Shown here piece after piece: positions 26,499 through 35,315 of a stretch of DNA of 64,000 nucleotides (position 1 is its first letter; each line of letters starts with the position of its first letter). The stretch spans positions 1 through 64,000 of the forward strand of contig JBFXCU010000001.1 in NCBI GenBank assembly GCA_050181835.1, written 5' to 3'. This DNA is from CAILZL01 sp050181835. GTDB taxonomy: Bacteria; Pseudomonadota; Gammaproteobacteria; Steroidobacterales; Steroidobacteraceae. Position numbers and translations under genes: made by a program. The notes below the pieces were generated by a model, which made no database searches, was not told where the DNA came from, and saw only the letters and a program-made list of their open reading frames with translations.

Positions 26499-28597
26499 TA
26501 GCCCTCGATAGCTTCGACACGGGGAATAACCAGCTTGGTGCCGGGCCGCACATCACCCAACTCAACATCAGGGTTGTATTGTCGTAATAACCACATCGGT
26601 ACATTGCTGGCCTTTTGTAACAATAACCACACCGAATCACCCTGTTTCAATACATAGGTAGTGCTATCCACAATGCGATATTCCGCAAAGAAGCTTTCCT
26701 GCAATTGTTGATGATAAGCCTGTCGCTTGGTTTCAAACGCCGTGGTAGTAACGCGCGAAAAATCCAGTTTTAACGTCTTACCCAATGGTAACAAGGCTTT
26801 CGCCGATAGCTTATTGAGACTGCGCAGCCTAGTCGGCGTGGTGTTCAGCCAATCGGCGTAATGGCCTAATGTTTCACTCGCCTCGACGCGAATGGTATTG
26901 CCCTTGCCTACCGCGTAGTCAGCCGGGTCGGCTGATGCGGCCGCCTGCACTCCCGGCAACAGCGTTGGCCCCAAAGCCTCTGCCTCAGTCTCAGATTTTG
27001 GCTCCACTTTTTCGGCACGAGCCAGTGTAGTGGGCGTGACTTCCTGTTCGTCTGGTTCAGCCGCATTCGCAGGCTGCGGCCCGGCAGCACGAATTAATAA
27101 CTTCTGGCCGAGTAACACTTGATTAGCGTTACGTAACGTGTTCAAGGCCAGCAACTCACTCTGTGACACTGAATAGTGCTGAGCGATCTTGCCCAAGGTA
27201 TCGCCGCGCTTAACGGTATGGTACAGCGCTTGCTCGTTGTTTTTATCTATCGCAACCATCGGTGCGGCAGCGCTGGCCAGCACAGTCGTCACGGCACCAG
27301 GTAATTTTAATACCTTACCAACAACGATCCGGTACGGCTGGCGCAAGCCATTCAACTTAGCCAACTGCTGCGTGCTGACTTTGTACTTCGCCGCAATCAC
27401 CGACAGCGTTTCGCCCTTGCGCACCCGATGACTGTGATCCACCACCTGCGTCGTGGCCACTGCGCTGCTGGGCAGATCACGCAATGCTGCAAGTTGATCG
27501 ACCGAACCCGGCACACGCAGTGGGAAGCCGGAAGGGATATGTTTGCTGCCCATCCACACTGGTGGCATTAGCGACGGGTTCAATTGCTTGAGCAACCCCG
27601 TGTCGATGCGTAACGCCTTCGCCAAACTAGGCATGGAGGTGAATCTCTTGATCGGCATTACCTTGCTGGCGTCGGGTGGATTCAGTTCAATGCCGGGGAA
27701 GTATTTGTGTGGATCACTATCAATTTCTATCGCCGCCAAAAAGCAGGCGTAGAAGTTGCGTGAGGCAAAGCCGAAGCTCTTGCTCTCGTACTTGCGCACA
27801 ATCACGCCGATATCATCCGTCCCCAATTGCTCCTTGGCGCGACGCATGCCGCCAGCGCCATGATTGTATGCGGTCACTGCTAGCGGCCAGCTTTGCAGCA
27901 CAGCATAATTTTGTTGCAAGAAATTAGCAGCAGCAGCAGTCGCCTTGTAGGGATCCAGACGTTCGTCCACTACGTTATCAATACGTAAAAACCGGCTGCC
28001 GGTGCTACGCATGAATTGCCACATGCCTGCCGCGCCAACTTTTGAATAGGCGTAGGTGTTAAACGAGGACTCCACATGCGGTAACGCAGCCAGTTCTTCA
28101 GGTAGCCCCTCGCGCTTGAAGGTGCGTTTTATCTCATCGCGCCAGGCACCAGAACGCACCAGCCCCTCTCTAAACCGATCCGCCTGCCCCAGCTGAAAAC
28201 GCACCCGCTCAGCAGCAGCGCGAAACTCACTGGGCAAGGTGCCCTCCGGCCAAGCAGCACGGACGCGACGTTCTTCCTTGGACAGCGAAGCATCAGGATC
28301 GACACCCAACTTGCGCAACGTCGCCGTCACAAACTCTTTTTCAGCGTCGATACGGTTGCTACGCGCCTTGCTGCTGACATCAGCAGGGAACTCCAACACG
28401 CTGTACACCACGTCCAGCTGCGTATGATCGTGAATCAACCCGCCATTGGTGCCCACCTCGGTATACACCCGCTTCCAGAAGCTCACCGCTGGCTCGAGCG
28501 ATGCAGGGCGGACAAACACGGAGTCGCGCGCCTGCACGTTGGCCATTGCCACTACGCTCAGCACACACAACAGCCATCGCAACAAGAAACGGGGCAT
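26498..28597 (-). CDS. mltD: MltD-like lytic transglycosylase with LysM repeats
   Basis: 699 residues. A signal peptide is followed by a long N-terminal region and a GH23 transglycosylase domain (LPHVESSFNTYAYSKVGAAG with catalytic Glu, MWQFM, and AYNHGAGGM). After it come at least two clear LysM repeats (RVRKGETLSVIAAKYKVS and TVKRGDTLGKIAQHYSVS) and two divergent ones near the end. It cleaves peptidoglycan with 1,6-anhydro products. It is longer than E. coli MltD (452) and has no obvious lipobox. Confidence 0.92.
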   Translation of the reverse strand: MPRFLLRWLLCVLSVVAMANVQARDSVFVRPASLEPAVSFWKRVYTEVGTNGGLIHDHTQLDVVYSVLEFPADVSSKARSNRIDAEKEFVTATLRKLGVDPDASLSKEERRVRAAWPEGTLPSEFRAAAERVRFQLGQADRFREGLVRSGAWRDEIKRTFKREGLPEELAALPHVESSFNTYAYSKVGAAGMWQFMRSTGSRFLRIDNVVDERLDPYKATAAAANFLQQNYAVLQSWPLAVTAYNHGAGGMRRAKEQLGTDDIGVIVRKYESKSFGFASRNFYACFLAAIEIDSDPHKYFPGIELNPPDASKVMPIKRFTSMPSLAKALRIDTGLLKQLNPSLMPPVWMGSKHIPSGFPLRVPGSVDQLAALRDLPSSAVATTQVVDHSHRVRKGETLSVIAAKYKVSTQQLAKLNGLRQPYRIVVGKVLKLPGAVTTVLASAAAPMVAIDKNNEQALYHTVKRGDTLGKIAQHYSVSQSELLALNTLRNANQVLLGQKLLIRAAGPQPANAAEPDEQEVTPTTLARAEKVEPKSETEAEALGPTLLPGVQAAASADPADYAVGKGNTIRVEASETLGHYADWLNTTPTRLRSLNKLSAKALLPLGKTLKLDFSRVTTTAFETKRQAYHQQLQESFFAEYRIVDSTTYVLKQGDSVWLLLQKASNVPMWLLRQYNPDVELGDVRPGTKLVIPRVEAIEG

Positions 28598-28737
28598 CGG
28601 TATTACTCAAAATCTTAGATCGCAGAAGGCCGCGCAGTTAAACGCCCAAGCGGCCTAAAGGCAAGACTATGTAAACAACGACAGATTGGCTGTGCCGTCG
28701 TTCACAGGCCGCAAGTTTTAGGGGTTGACCGGCGTTG

Positions 28738-29688
28738 TCACTGCTGCGCCACAATCAGCTGATCCAGTTTGGCGGCATCCGTGGCAAAGGCGCGAATACC
28801 TTCAGCTAACTTCTCAGTAGCCATGGCATCTTCATTCAAGGCAAAGCGAAAGCTAGCTTCGTTGTAACTGATTGCCTGCAAATCTGCAGCTTGTGCGCGC
28901 TGCGCATCCAAGGCTCTGTGCAGCGGCGCTTCGCTAGCTTGCAGCTGCGCCAATAACTCTGGACTGATGGTGAGCAGATCACAGCCCGCCAAGGCAATGA
29001 TCTGCCCTACATTGCGGAAGCTGGCACCCATCACTTCAGTCTGTATGCCGAATTTCTTGTAGTAGCTGTAAATCTGCGTCACTGAGACCACGCCGGGATC
29101 ATTGATACCCGCTTTAGCAGTTTCATCCCAGCTCGCACCGGCAGACTTCTTGTGCCAATCATAAATGCGCCCCACAAACGGTGAGATCAACTGCACCTTC
29201 GCCTCGCCACAGGCCACCGCCTGACAAAAAGCAAACAGCAAGGTGAGATTGCAGTGAATGCCTTCGCGTTCCAGCACCTTGGCAGCTTGAATACCCTCCC
29301 AAGTAGCAGCGATCTTGATTAACACCCGCTCACGACCAATTCCCGCTTTGGCGTACAACTCAATAATCTTGCGCGCCCGCGCCAAGGTTGCGGCGGTATC
29401 AAAACTCAAATGCGCATCCACTTCGGTAGAAACCCTTCCCGGCACCACTTTCAGAATCTCCAGCCCGAAGCGCACCAGTACCGCATCCATCACATCCGCC
29501 AATGGCAAATGCTTGTTGGCCGCCACAGTCTCATTCAGCAACGGCGCATATTCCGGCTGCAACACCGCTTTCAGAATCAGCGACGGATTGGTGGTTGCAT
29601 CACGCGGCGCAAACTGCGCCAGCTGTTTAAAGTTGCCGGTATCGGCAACCACGGTGGTGTACTGCTTGAGCTGATCGAGTTGGTTCAT
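28738..29688 (-). CDS. tal: Transaldolase
   Basis: 316 residues from ATG at 29688; the frame is open for 27 codons upstream. MNQLDQLKQYTTVVADTGNF, ATTNPSLI and VLIKIAATWEG (Schiff-base Lys) define the TalA/TalB type. It moves dihydroxyacetone units in the non-oxidative pentose phosphate pathway. A single gene: no zwf, gnd or tkt nearby. Confidence 0.97.
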   Translation of the reverse strand: MNQLDQLKQYTTVVADTGNFKQLAQFAPRDATTNPSLILKAVLQPEYAPLLNETVAANKHLPLADVMDAVLVRFGLEILKVVPGRVSTEVDAHLSFDTAATLARARKIIELYAKAGIGRERVLIKIAATWEGIQAAKVLEREGIHCNLTLLFAFCQAVACGEAKVQLISPFVGRIYDWHKKSAGASWDETAKAGINDPGVVSVTQIYSYYKKFGIQTEVMGASFRNVGQIIALAGCDLLTISPELLAQLQASEAPLHRALDAQRAQAADLQAISYNEASFRFALNEDAMATEKLAEGIRAFATDAAKLDQLIVAQQ

Positions 29689-29735
29689 GGTGAATGGCGG
29701 CATGGGAAACGGGCCGCAAGAATACCACCCGGAAA

Positions 29736-29760
29736 GTAGGCTGGGTGCTGCACCCAGCAT
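29736..29760. repeat. REP-like palindrome beside RAYT
   Basis: gtaggctgggtgctgcacccagcat holds a perfect 9-base inverted repeat (gctgggtgc / gcacccagc, one-base loop). It shares the gtaggctgg head with the repeats at 396 and 30395 and abuts the 3' end of the RAYT frame, the classic position for a RAYT-flanking REP. Confidence 0.75.
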
Positions 29761-29765
29761 CCGGC

Positions 29766-30296
29766 TCATTCACTATCAAGCTCGGCAATTGATCGTGGTG
29801 CCGCCCAATCAACCGGATACACACCCTGCCGGACAAAACGATGGAATGACGAATGCGGCCAATCGCTGGCACGCTGCACATGACCATGCTTCACCGGATT
29901 GTAATGGATGTAATCCAGATGACGGCGCCAATCTTCCTCATTGCGTATTACGTGTTCCCAATAGCGGCGTTGCCAAATGCCGCGTTCGCCCTTGCGTAAA
30001 CGGCTCGCTGATATCCGTTCGCCATCGGGGATGGCAGATGAGAAACGCGCCTTGATCAATCGTCAACGAGTCGCGAAGCGATCATCTCCGGACGGCAAGC
30101 GCCATAGGCAATGCAGGTGATCCGGCAACACAACCATCGCCTCGATCATAAATGGATACGTCGCACGTACAGCTCGAAACGCCGCACGCAATTGCGTGAC
30201 ATGTTCAACCAACAAAGTGGTATTGCGACGCTCCGCCAAGTTGACGGTAAAAAAATAAGTACCGCCGGGGATCCTTGTTCGCGTGTAAGTACGCAT
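29766..30296 (-). pseudogene. RAYT (REP-associated tyrosine transposase), interrupted by in-frame TGA
   Basis: One continuous frame of about 177 codons from ATG at 30296, broken by a single TGA at 30065-30063. Before it: GGTYFFTVNLAERR, VVLPDHLHCLWRLP (HUH metal site). After it: RLIKARFSS, GIWQRRYWEH, DYIHYNPVKHGHV (Y1 Tyr region). RAYTs usually have Trp just before RLIKARF, so TGG to TGA is the simplest change. REP-like palindromes lie on both sides. Unless TGA is read through, the enzyme is dead. No other frameshift is visible, so inactivation is recent. Confidence 0.88.
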
Positions 30297-30394
30297 GATG
30301 CATTGACCTCCATGTCATTTCGTCAACACATCGTAGGCCAGCGATTACCTCAGGCGCAATACGTAGATTGTCGATGCCACGCCAAGCACAATTC

Positions 30395-30474
30395 GTAGGC
30401 TGGCGATGGAGCGAAGCGCAATCCCAGCATTCCGAAAATCAAGATCAAGATGCTGGGATTTCATCCCAGCCTAC
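30395..30474. repeat. Composite REP-like element (BIME) beside RAYT
   Basis: 80 bases starting gtaggctggcgatgg and ending atcccagcctac, with an internal hairpin gctgggatttcatcccagc (30452-30470). The outer ends are inverted repeats. It contains the reverse complement of most of the 396-433 repeat. Together with 29736-29760 it flanks the RAYT frame. Confidence 0.75.
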
Positions 30475-30500
30475 GAAGAACCCAGCTTACGTGTTGCGGG

Positions 30501-31214
30501 TTACGCGTCAAATTTAGATTTTGACTTTATATATTCAGCCAGCTCAATGTGACCGAATCTCATTGCAATTGAATAAGCAGTCTTTTTGTTATCTGAATGC
30601 GCCTCAACATCAATTCCCGCATCAATCAATTTCTTAGCTACCTCAACGTGATTATTTCGTACGGCGTACATTAGCGCAGTAGTACCAGTGATAGTCCTTG
30701 AATTTACATCAGCCCCATAATTGAGAAGATCAACTACTCGCTGTACATCACCATTAGCTGAGGCCATCTGCAGCTCATTTAATCCATCTTTTGCCAATTG
30801 CTCTTGTTTCTTGATAACTCTCCTTTGCTCCTTGGACAAGCCTAAGCTCTTAAGCCATTTGACTAACCAATACACCATCATTGCAATTGTGAGCAAGACA
30901 CCTGTCCATGAGTATGCAACGTCCTTGATAAGGGCTTTAATCACACCACTGATTACCAAGCCAATCACCACAATCAATACGCCCGTGAACGGATTACTCT
31001 TACGCTTTTGATTTACAAAAATAGTATCTTTCGGCTTTGGTGGGAGGCGTTCATTTCGTTCTAAAAATATCTCTTCAATAGCAAGGTGTGCGTCTTCTGC
31101 TAGCTCTCTTCCCAATGCACGCTTTTTCAGCAACACCTCAGACGTTAGAGCTTCAAACCGCTTCTTGAAATCGTTTACTGCGCGACCTGTTGCTTTGACC
31201 ATTGGCACTGGCAT
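30501..31214 (-). CDS. Ankyrin-repeat membrane protein
   Basis: 237 residues. Charged N-terminal helix region (about 10-60), two hydrophobic segments (about 77-95 and 102-120), a coiled-coil-like stretch (KEQRRVIKKQEQLAKDGL), then about three ankyrin repeats (LLNYGADVNSRTITGTTALM, KLIDAGIDVEAHSDNKKTAYS). The repeats would face the cytoplasm and bind a partner. Base use is AT-richer than the neighbours, which suggests an accessory gene. The start is uncertain: ATG at 31214 sits too close to the aaggag motif, so a GTG two codons on is possible. Confidence 0.75.
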   Translation of the reverse strand: MPVPMVKATGRAVNDFKKRFEALTSEVLLKKRALGRELAEDAHLAIEEIFLERNERLPPKPKDTIFVNQKRKSNPFTGVLIVVIGLVISGVIKALIKDVAYSWTGVLLTIAMMVYWLVKWLKSLGLSKEQRRVIKKQEQLAKDGLNELQMASANGDVQRVVDLLNYGADVNSRTITGTTALMYAVRNNHVEVAKKLIDAGIDVEAHSDNKKTAYSIAMRFGHIELAEYIKSKSKFDA

Positions 31215-31310
31215 CTCTCCTTACTCTTATCCATAGCCTTAGCAATTAGCTCGTGAAGCCTCTTTCGCGGTGCCTGCATTTTATTTTGGAGGCCGTTCAC
31301 CCTAATCCAG

Positions 31311-31523
31311 TCAAGGGTCAATTCCAAGAAAAACATCAGGCTTAACTTCCATGCGAAACCTTTGAGAAGGACCTTCAACCCACAACGCGGCGCACACACC
31401 AAAACGTTCTGCGATGTCGTATCCTGCATTACGGAGCGCCGTAATATCGCCTGAATCAGACACGAATTTGGACATCAATTCATTTACAGCGTTTCGTTCA
31501 GGTCCGGTTTGAGATAGCTTCAT
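31311..31523 (-). CDS. Hypothetical protein, possibly frameshifted
   Basis: 70 residues from ATG at 31523: ERNAVNELMSKFVSDSGDITALRNAGYDIAERFGVCAALWVEGP, protein-like but unrecognised. A second frame (31175-31429) continues past its stop with DWIRVNGLQNKMQAPRKRLHELIAKAM. The two may be halves of one gene separated by a frameshift near 31315. It lies directly downstream of the nrdJb 3' remnant. Confidence 0.4.
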   Translation of the reverse strand: MKLSQTGPERNAVNELMSKFVSDSGDITALRNAGYDIAERFGVCAALWVEGPSQRFRMEVKPDVFLGIDP

Positions 31524-31532
31524 ATGAACCGC

Positions 31533-31640
31533 TCACCCGCACTTACTATCCGCACAATTCAAACAAGTCATACAGCCATCCATCATGATGACGGCGGTGG
31601 TGTTGCACTTGGCGCACATCTGCGCGTCTTCGGCGTTTGC
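31533..31640 (-). pseudogene. Second copy of the nrdJb 3' end
   Basis: The last about 30 codons of nrdJb recur here: MCAKCNTTAVIMMDGC then MTCLNCADSKCG and stop (TGA 31535-31533), against LCPKC...NCGDSKCG at 32210. The DNA is similar but clearly diverged, by eye about 80-85 percent. It begins right after the brnA stop with no start codon of its own. It looks like the displaced original gene end left when a segment carrying a new nrdJb end plus brnTA was inserted. Confidence 0.8.
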
Positions 31641-31650
31641 GAGCACAAAC

Positions 31651-31854
31651 TTACCCTGCCACAGTCTTGACCAGTTCCATATCTTGCTTCAGCAGCTGGT
31701 TGACCAGCTGATTGACGGTGGTGCCTCGCGCTTGGGCGTGCGTGGCCAGAAACTCCAGTACCGCAGGCTCAAGGCGCACCGGTGGAATCAGGCGCAAGTT
31801 GGGTTTGAAAAATTTGCCGCGCTCAGCTTGTGAAAAGTCGTATTCGTCTTTCAT
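31651..31854 (-). CDS. brnA: BrnA-type antitoxin
   Basis: 67 residues. KDEYDFSQAERGKFF at the N-terminus, LRLIPPVRLEPAVLEFLATHAQARGTTVNQLVNQLL with the ribbon-helix-helix, as in BrnA, which binds BrnT and represses the operon. Lies 30 bases after brnT, the usual toxin-first order. Confidence 0.85.
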   Translation of the reverse strand: MKDEYDFSQAERGKFFKPNLRLIPPVRLEPAVLEFLATHAQARGTTVNQLVNQLLKQDMELVKTVAG

Positions 31855-31884
31855 GACAGGAACCCGGATGATCGGGAAAAGTTG

Positions 31885-32190
31885 CTACTGCTGTTCATAC
31901 TGCTCTCGCTCCCGACGAGTGGCAAGTCGCGCAGATATTATCCTGATCAATGCCGAAGGTGCCCCGGTTGTGACAAAGGTGTGAATCACCACGAGAAGCT
32001 GGCTGTTTATCGAACGGCCTAAACTCACCCAACGATCTTCGTCTTCACTATGCTCATCGTCATAGATTGTCATGGACAAAGGGTCAGTGAATACGCTCAT
32101 CGCTTCCACAAAGTCGACGCCATGTTTCTGCATGTTACTGGCAGCCTTGGCGTCATCCCACTCGAACTCGTAATCCGTCAGCGGCTCCAT
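31885..32190 (-). CDS. brnT: BrnT-type ribonuclease toxin
   Basis: 101 residues. FEWDDAKAASNMQKHGVDF and a later RIISARLATRREREQYE are the conserved ends of the BrnT/DUF497 family, RelE-fold ribonucleases neutralised by BrnA. Starts 19 bases after the nrdJb stop on the same strand, so it may be read from the nrd promoter as well as its own. Confidence 0.87.
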   Translation of the reverse strand: MEPLTDYEFEWDDAKAASNMQKHGVDFVEAMSVFTDPLSMTIYDDEHSEDEDRWVSLGRSINSQLLVVIHTFVTTGAPSALIRIISARLATRREREQYEQQ

Positions 32191-32209
32191 CCTTTTGGCT
32201 CCAGTTCAG

Positions 32210-32926
32210 TTAGCCACACTTCGAATCCCCGCAATTCAAACAAGTCATACAGCCATCCATCATGATCACGGCAGTGGTGGAACATTTGGGGCATAGCTGT
32301 GCGCCTTCGGGGAACAGGCTTTTGGCGAAGGCGTCGGTTTGTTTGCTGCGGGCTTCAAACTCGGCTTTCTTTTCTTCGATGAGTTTTTTGCGGTGCTCAT
32401 CCAGTTCGGTTTTCTTGAGCAGGCCGATGAATTGCAAGTGACGTTCGATGACGTGTCCTAGCTCGGCAATAATCGACGGCATGAAGCGACCGCCGGTTTG
32501 CCAGTAGCCGCCGCGTGGATCGAATACGCCCTTCATTTCTTCCACCAGGAAGGTGACGTCGCCACCTTTGCGGAATACCGCCGAGATAATTCTCGTCAGT
32601 GCCACAATCCACTGAAAGTGATCGAGGTTCTTGGTGTTGATGAAAATCTCAAACGGACGACGCTGCTCATGCGGCGTGCCTTCGTTAAGCAGCATGTCGT
32701 TAATGGTCACGTACATGGCGTGATCGGACACTGGTGTTTTGATCTTGTAGGTAGAACCGATCAACATATCCGGACGCTCAAGCTTCTCATGCATCCGGAT
32801 AACGTTGTCTTCTTTCTCTTTACGCGGTGCCGAGCGCAGCGCCGCTACTTTGGCAGCAGCCTCTGCATCTTCTGGCTTCTCAACGCGATACTTGAGGATC
32901 TTTTTGTCGATTGAAATTTTGCTCAT
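32210..32926 (-). CDS. nrdJb: NrdJb, C-terminal subunit of split class II ribonucleotide reductase
   Basis: 238 residues. Middle part EIFINTKNLDHFQWIVALTRIISAVFRKGGD is the TSCPD-type region of B12-dependent reductases. The end has CPKC, DGCMTCLNCGDSKCG, a zinc-ribbon whose cysteines include the pair that re-reduces the active site. In Pseudomonas aeruginosa the enzyme is likewise split into NrdJa and NrdJb. It follows nrdJa by about 40 bases. Its 3' end has a second, diverged copy downstream. Confidence 0.9.
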   Translation of the reverse strand: MSKISIDKKILKYRVEKPEDAEAAAKVAALRSAPRKEKEDNVIRMHEKLERPDMLIGSTYKIKTPVSDHAMYVTINDMLLNEGTPHEQRRPFEIFINTKNLDHFQWIVALTRIISAVFRKGGDVTFLVEEMKGVFDPRGGYWQTGGRFMPSIIAELGHVIERHLQFIGLLKKTELDEHRKKLIEEKKAEFEARSKQTDAFAKSLFPEGAQLCPKCSTTAVIMMDGCMTCLNCGDSKCG

Positions 32927-32966
32927 GATCTTCGTCTTCTAATTTCGTTGGTCCGTTGGCACTGCG

Positions 32967-35108
32967 CTAAAATTTGCCGTAGTAGCCTTCTTTCAAGGCA
33001 TCGAACAAGTTGGCAGCGGTGTGTGACTCGCCGTCGTACTGCACTTCTTCATCGCCCTTCAGCTTGACTTCGCTACCGTCTTCCAGCGTGAACACGTAGG
33101 TGGTGTTCTTCAGATCCTGCTCCTTCACCAGCACGCCTTGGAATGCCTCAGGATTGAAACGGAACGTCGTGCAGCCCTTCAAGCCCTGCTCGTAGGCATA
33201 TAGATAAATGTCTTTGAAGTCTTCGTATGGATAATCGGTGGGCACGTTGGCGGTTTTAGAAATGGATGAGTCCACCCACAATTGCGATGCAGCTTGAATG
33301 TCCACATGCTGCTTAGGGCTAACGTCATCAGCAGTGGTGAAGTACTCAGGCAGTTTTTCCTCAGCCTGCGTGGAACCCGGCATGGCGCTGGGGTTGACCA
33401 TTTCGCGATACGCCAATAATTCAAAGGAAAATACATCAACTTTTTCCTTGGATTTTTTGCCCTCACGAATCACATTGCGAAAGTAGTGATGCGCAAATGA
33501 CGGCTCAATGCCATTGGAGGCATTGTTCGCCAGTGACAACGAAATAGTGCCAGTGGGTGCAATTGAGCTGTGATGGGTAAAACGACCGCCGATTTCTGCC
33601 AGTTCGTCCACCAACTCAGGTGCCGCCTCGGCAACGCGCTGCATGTAACGGCTATAGCGTGCATGCAACACGCGACCAGTAATCATCTGCCCTTCGCGCC
33701 AACCATCGTTCACCATTTCGGGACGCTTGCGCAGCATCTCTTTGGTAACGGTAAAGTCTTCCATCATGATCGGTGCCGGGCCTTTTTCACGCGCCAGATC
33801 CAATGCAGCTTCCCAACCGGCCAATGCCATTTCGCGCGACACGTTTTGCGTGAAGGCCACGGATTTCTTCGAGCCATACTTCATGCAGAGCATAGTGATG
33901 GTGGAACCCAAGCCTAAAAAGCCCATGCCATGACGACGTTTGCGCAGAATCTCATCGCGCTGACCACCCAGCGGCAGGCCGTTGATCTCCACCACGTTGT
34001 CGAGCATGCGGGTGAACACCTTGACCACTTTGCGGTATTCCTCCCAATCAAAGCGCGCCTCTTCGGTGAACGGATCAACCACAAACTTGGTGAGGTTGAG
34101 CGAGCCCAACAGGCAGGATCCATACGGTGGCAGCGGTTGTTCGCCGCAGGGGTTGGTAGCGCGAATGTTTTCGCACCACCAGTTGTTGTTCATTTCGTTA
34201 ACGCGGTCGATCAATACGAAGCCGGGTTCGGCGAAGTCGTAGGTGGAGGTCATGATGACGTCCCACAACCGCTTGGCCGGAATGGTCTTAAAAATCTGGC
34301 AGCACACCAGGCCGGAATCGTTGGTGACATAGCCGTCGGTGATCGCCCATTCGCGCCAGGTAAATTTGCTGGTGTCGCTTAAATCCAGCCCTTCGGCTTC
34401 CTTCAATGACACTGGAAAAGCAGGCGTCCAGTCGGCATCGGTTTTAACCGCCTGCATGAATTCGTCGGTGATCAGCAAGCTAAGGTTGAACTGACGCAAC
34501 CGGCCGGCTTCGCGCTTGGCGCGCACAAAATCAATCACATCGGGATGGCCGACATCGAAGGTGCCCATTTGCGCACCACGGCGACCGCCCGCAGAAGACA
34601 CGGTGAAACACATCTTGTCGTAGATATCCATGAACGACAGCGGCCCGGAAGTATATGAACCGGCGCCAGAGACATAGGCCCCGCGCGGCCGCAGGGTGGA
34701 AAATTCATAGCCGATGCCGCAACCGGCTTTCAGGGTCAGACCGGCTTCGTGCACCTTATTCAGAATGTCGTCCATCGAGTCACGAATGGTGCCCGACACG
34801 GTGCAATTGATGGTGGACGTGGCCGGTTTGTGTGCCAGCGAACCAGCATTGGACATAATGCGACCGGCCGGAATGGCGCCCTTGCGTAGCGCCCACACAA
34901 AACGCTCATACCATTGCTCGCGCAACTCAGGTAACTCCACATCGGCCAGCGCGCGCGCCACACGACGGTAGGTGTCGTCCATGGACAAATCCACCGGCGC
35001 GCCATCTTTGGCGGTAAGTCGATATTTTTTATCCCAGATATCCAGCGACGCGTCCTGGAACGGAATGGTATTGACGTCCATAGGCTCAAGCTTAATGGCT
35101 GTTTTCAT
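32967..35108 (-). CDS. nrdJa: NrdJa, adenosylcobalamin-dependent ribonucleotide reductase catalytic subunit
   Basis: 713 residues. INCTVSGTI near residue 108, KAGCGIGYEFS, GRRGAQMGTFD, and NPCGEQPLPPYGSC with the active-site Cys and Glu. It makes deoxynucleotides independently of oxygen using adenosylcobalamin. The C-terminal redox domain is supplied by the separate NrdJb. The gene has a promoter, an NrdR-box-like palindrome and a leader hairpin upstream. Confidence 0.96.
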   Translation of the reverse strand: MKTAIKLEPMDVNTIPFQDASLDIWDKKYRLTAKDGAPVDLSMDDTYRRVARALADVELPELREQWYERFVWALRKGAIPAGRIMSNAGSLAHKPATSTINCTVSGTIRDSMDDILNKVHEAGLTLKAGCGIGYEFSTLRPRGAYVSGAGSYTSGPLSFMDIYDKMCFTVSSAGGRRGAQMGTFDVGHPDVIDFVRAKREAGRLRQFNLSLLITDEFMQAVKTDADWTPAFPVSLKEAEGLDLSDTSKFTWREWAITDGYVTNDSGLVCCQIFKTIPAKRLWDVIMTSTYDFAEPGFVLIDRVNEMNNNWWCENIRATNPCGEQPLPPYGSCLLGSLNLTKFVVDPFTEEARFDWEEYRKVVKVFTRMLDNVVEINGLPLGGQRDEILRKRRHGMGFLGLGSTITMLCMKYGSKKSVAFTQNVSREMALAGWEAALDLAREKGPAPIMMEDFTVTKEMLRKRPEMVNDGWREGQMITGRVLHARYSRYMQRVAEAAPELVDELAEIGGRFTHHSSIAPTGTISLSLANNASNGIEPSFAHHYFRNVIREGKKSKEKVDVFSFELLAYREMVNPSAMPGSTQAEEKLPEYFTTADDVSPKQHVDIQAASQLWVDSSISKTANVPTDYPYEDFKDIYLYAYEQGLKGCTTFRFNPEAFQGVLVKEQDLKNTTYVFTLEDGSEVKLKGDEEVQYDGESHTAANLFDALKEGYYGKF

Positions 35109-35144
35109 TAAATAATCGTTCCGAATAAATACCCTGCGAAGGGT

Positions 35145-35184
35145 TCAAGGCGGGCGTATCACTCCGGCAATACACCCGCCTTGA
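35145..35184 (-). promoter_or_regulatory. Strong hairpin in the nrdJa leader
   Basis: tcaaggcggg (35145-35154) pairs with cccgccttga (35175-35184), with gtat/atac pairing further in. It lies 37-76 bases before the nrdJa ATG in the transcribed leader. No T-run follows on the minus strand, so a plain terminator is unlikely; RNA stability or translation control is possible. I looked for a cobalamin riboswitch B12-box and did not see one. Confidence 0.5.
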
Positions 35185-35290
35185 TAGCGTAAACACGCAC
35201 ACCACGTGCAATCAGGCGTGGGCGCGCTCCCCTGACGTGGTCTTGTCGGTGCAGTGCCATCTGAATCTATTTATTCGGCACCAGTCCCAC

Positions 35291-35306
35291 ACACAAGATG
35301 TTGTGT
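35291..35306 (-). promoter_or_regulatory. NrdR-box-like operator
   Basis: acacaagatgttgtgt has perfect 6-base arms and matches the NrdR consensus acaCwAtATaTwGtgt at about 14 of 16 positions. NrdR is the ATP/dATP-sensing repressor of ribonucleotide reductase genes. It sits about 10 bases downstream of the predicted -10. A second box at the usual spacing was not found. Confidence 0.7.
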
Positions 35307-35315
35307 CAGGCGGTA

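Noticed and set aside
30063..30065. TGA in RAYT as a selenocysteine codon
   Set aside because: No selenoprotein RAYT is known to me, the site is a Trp in the family, and no hairpin of SECIS type is evident just downstream.
31175..31429. Separate 84-codon minus-strand gene
   Set aside because: Overlaps the better-supported 31311-31523 frame and the ankyrin gene start; more likely a frameshifted continuation than a gene of its own.
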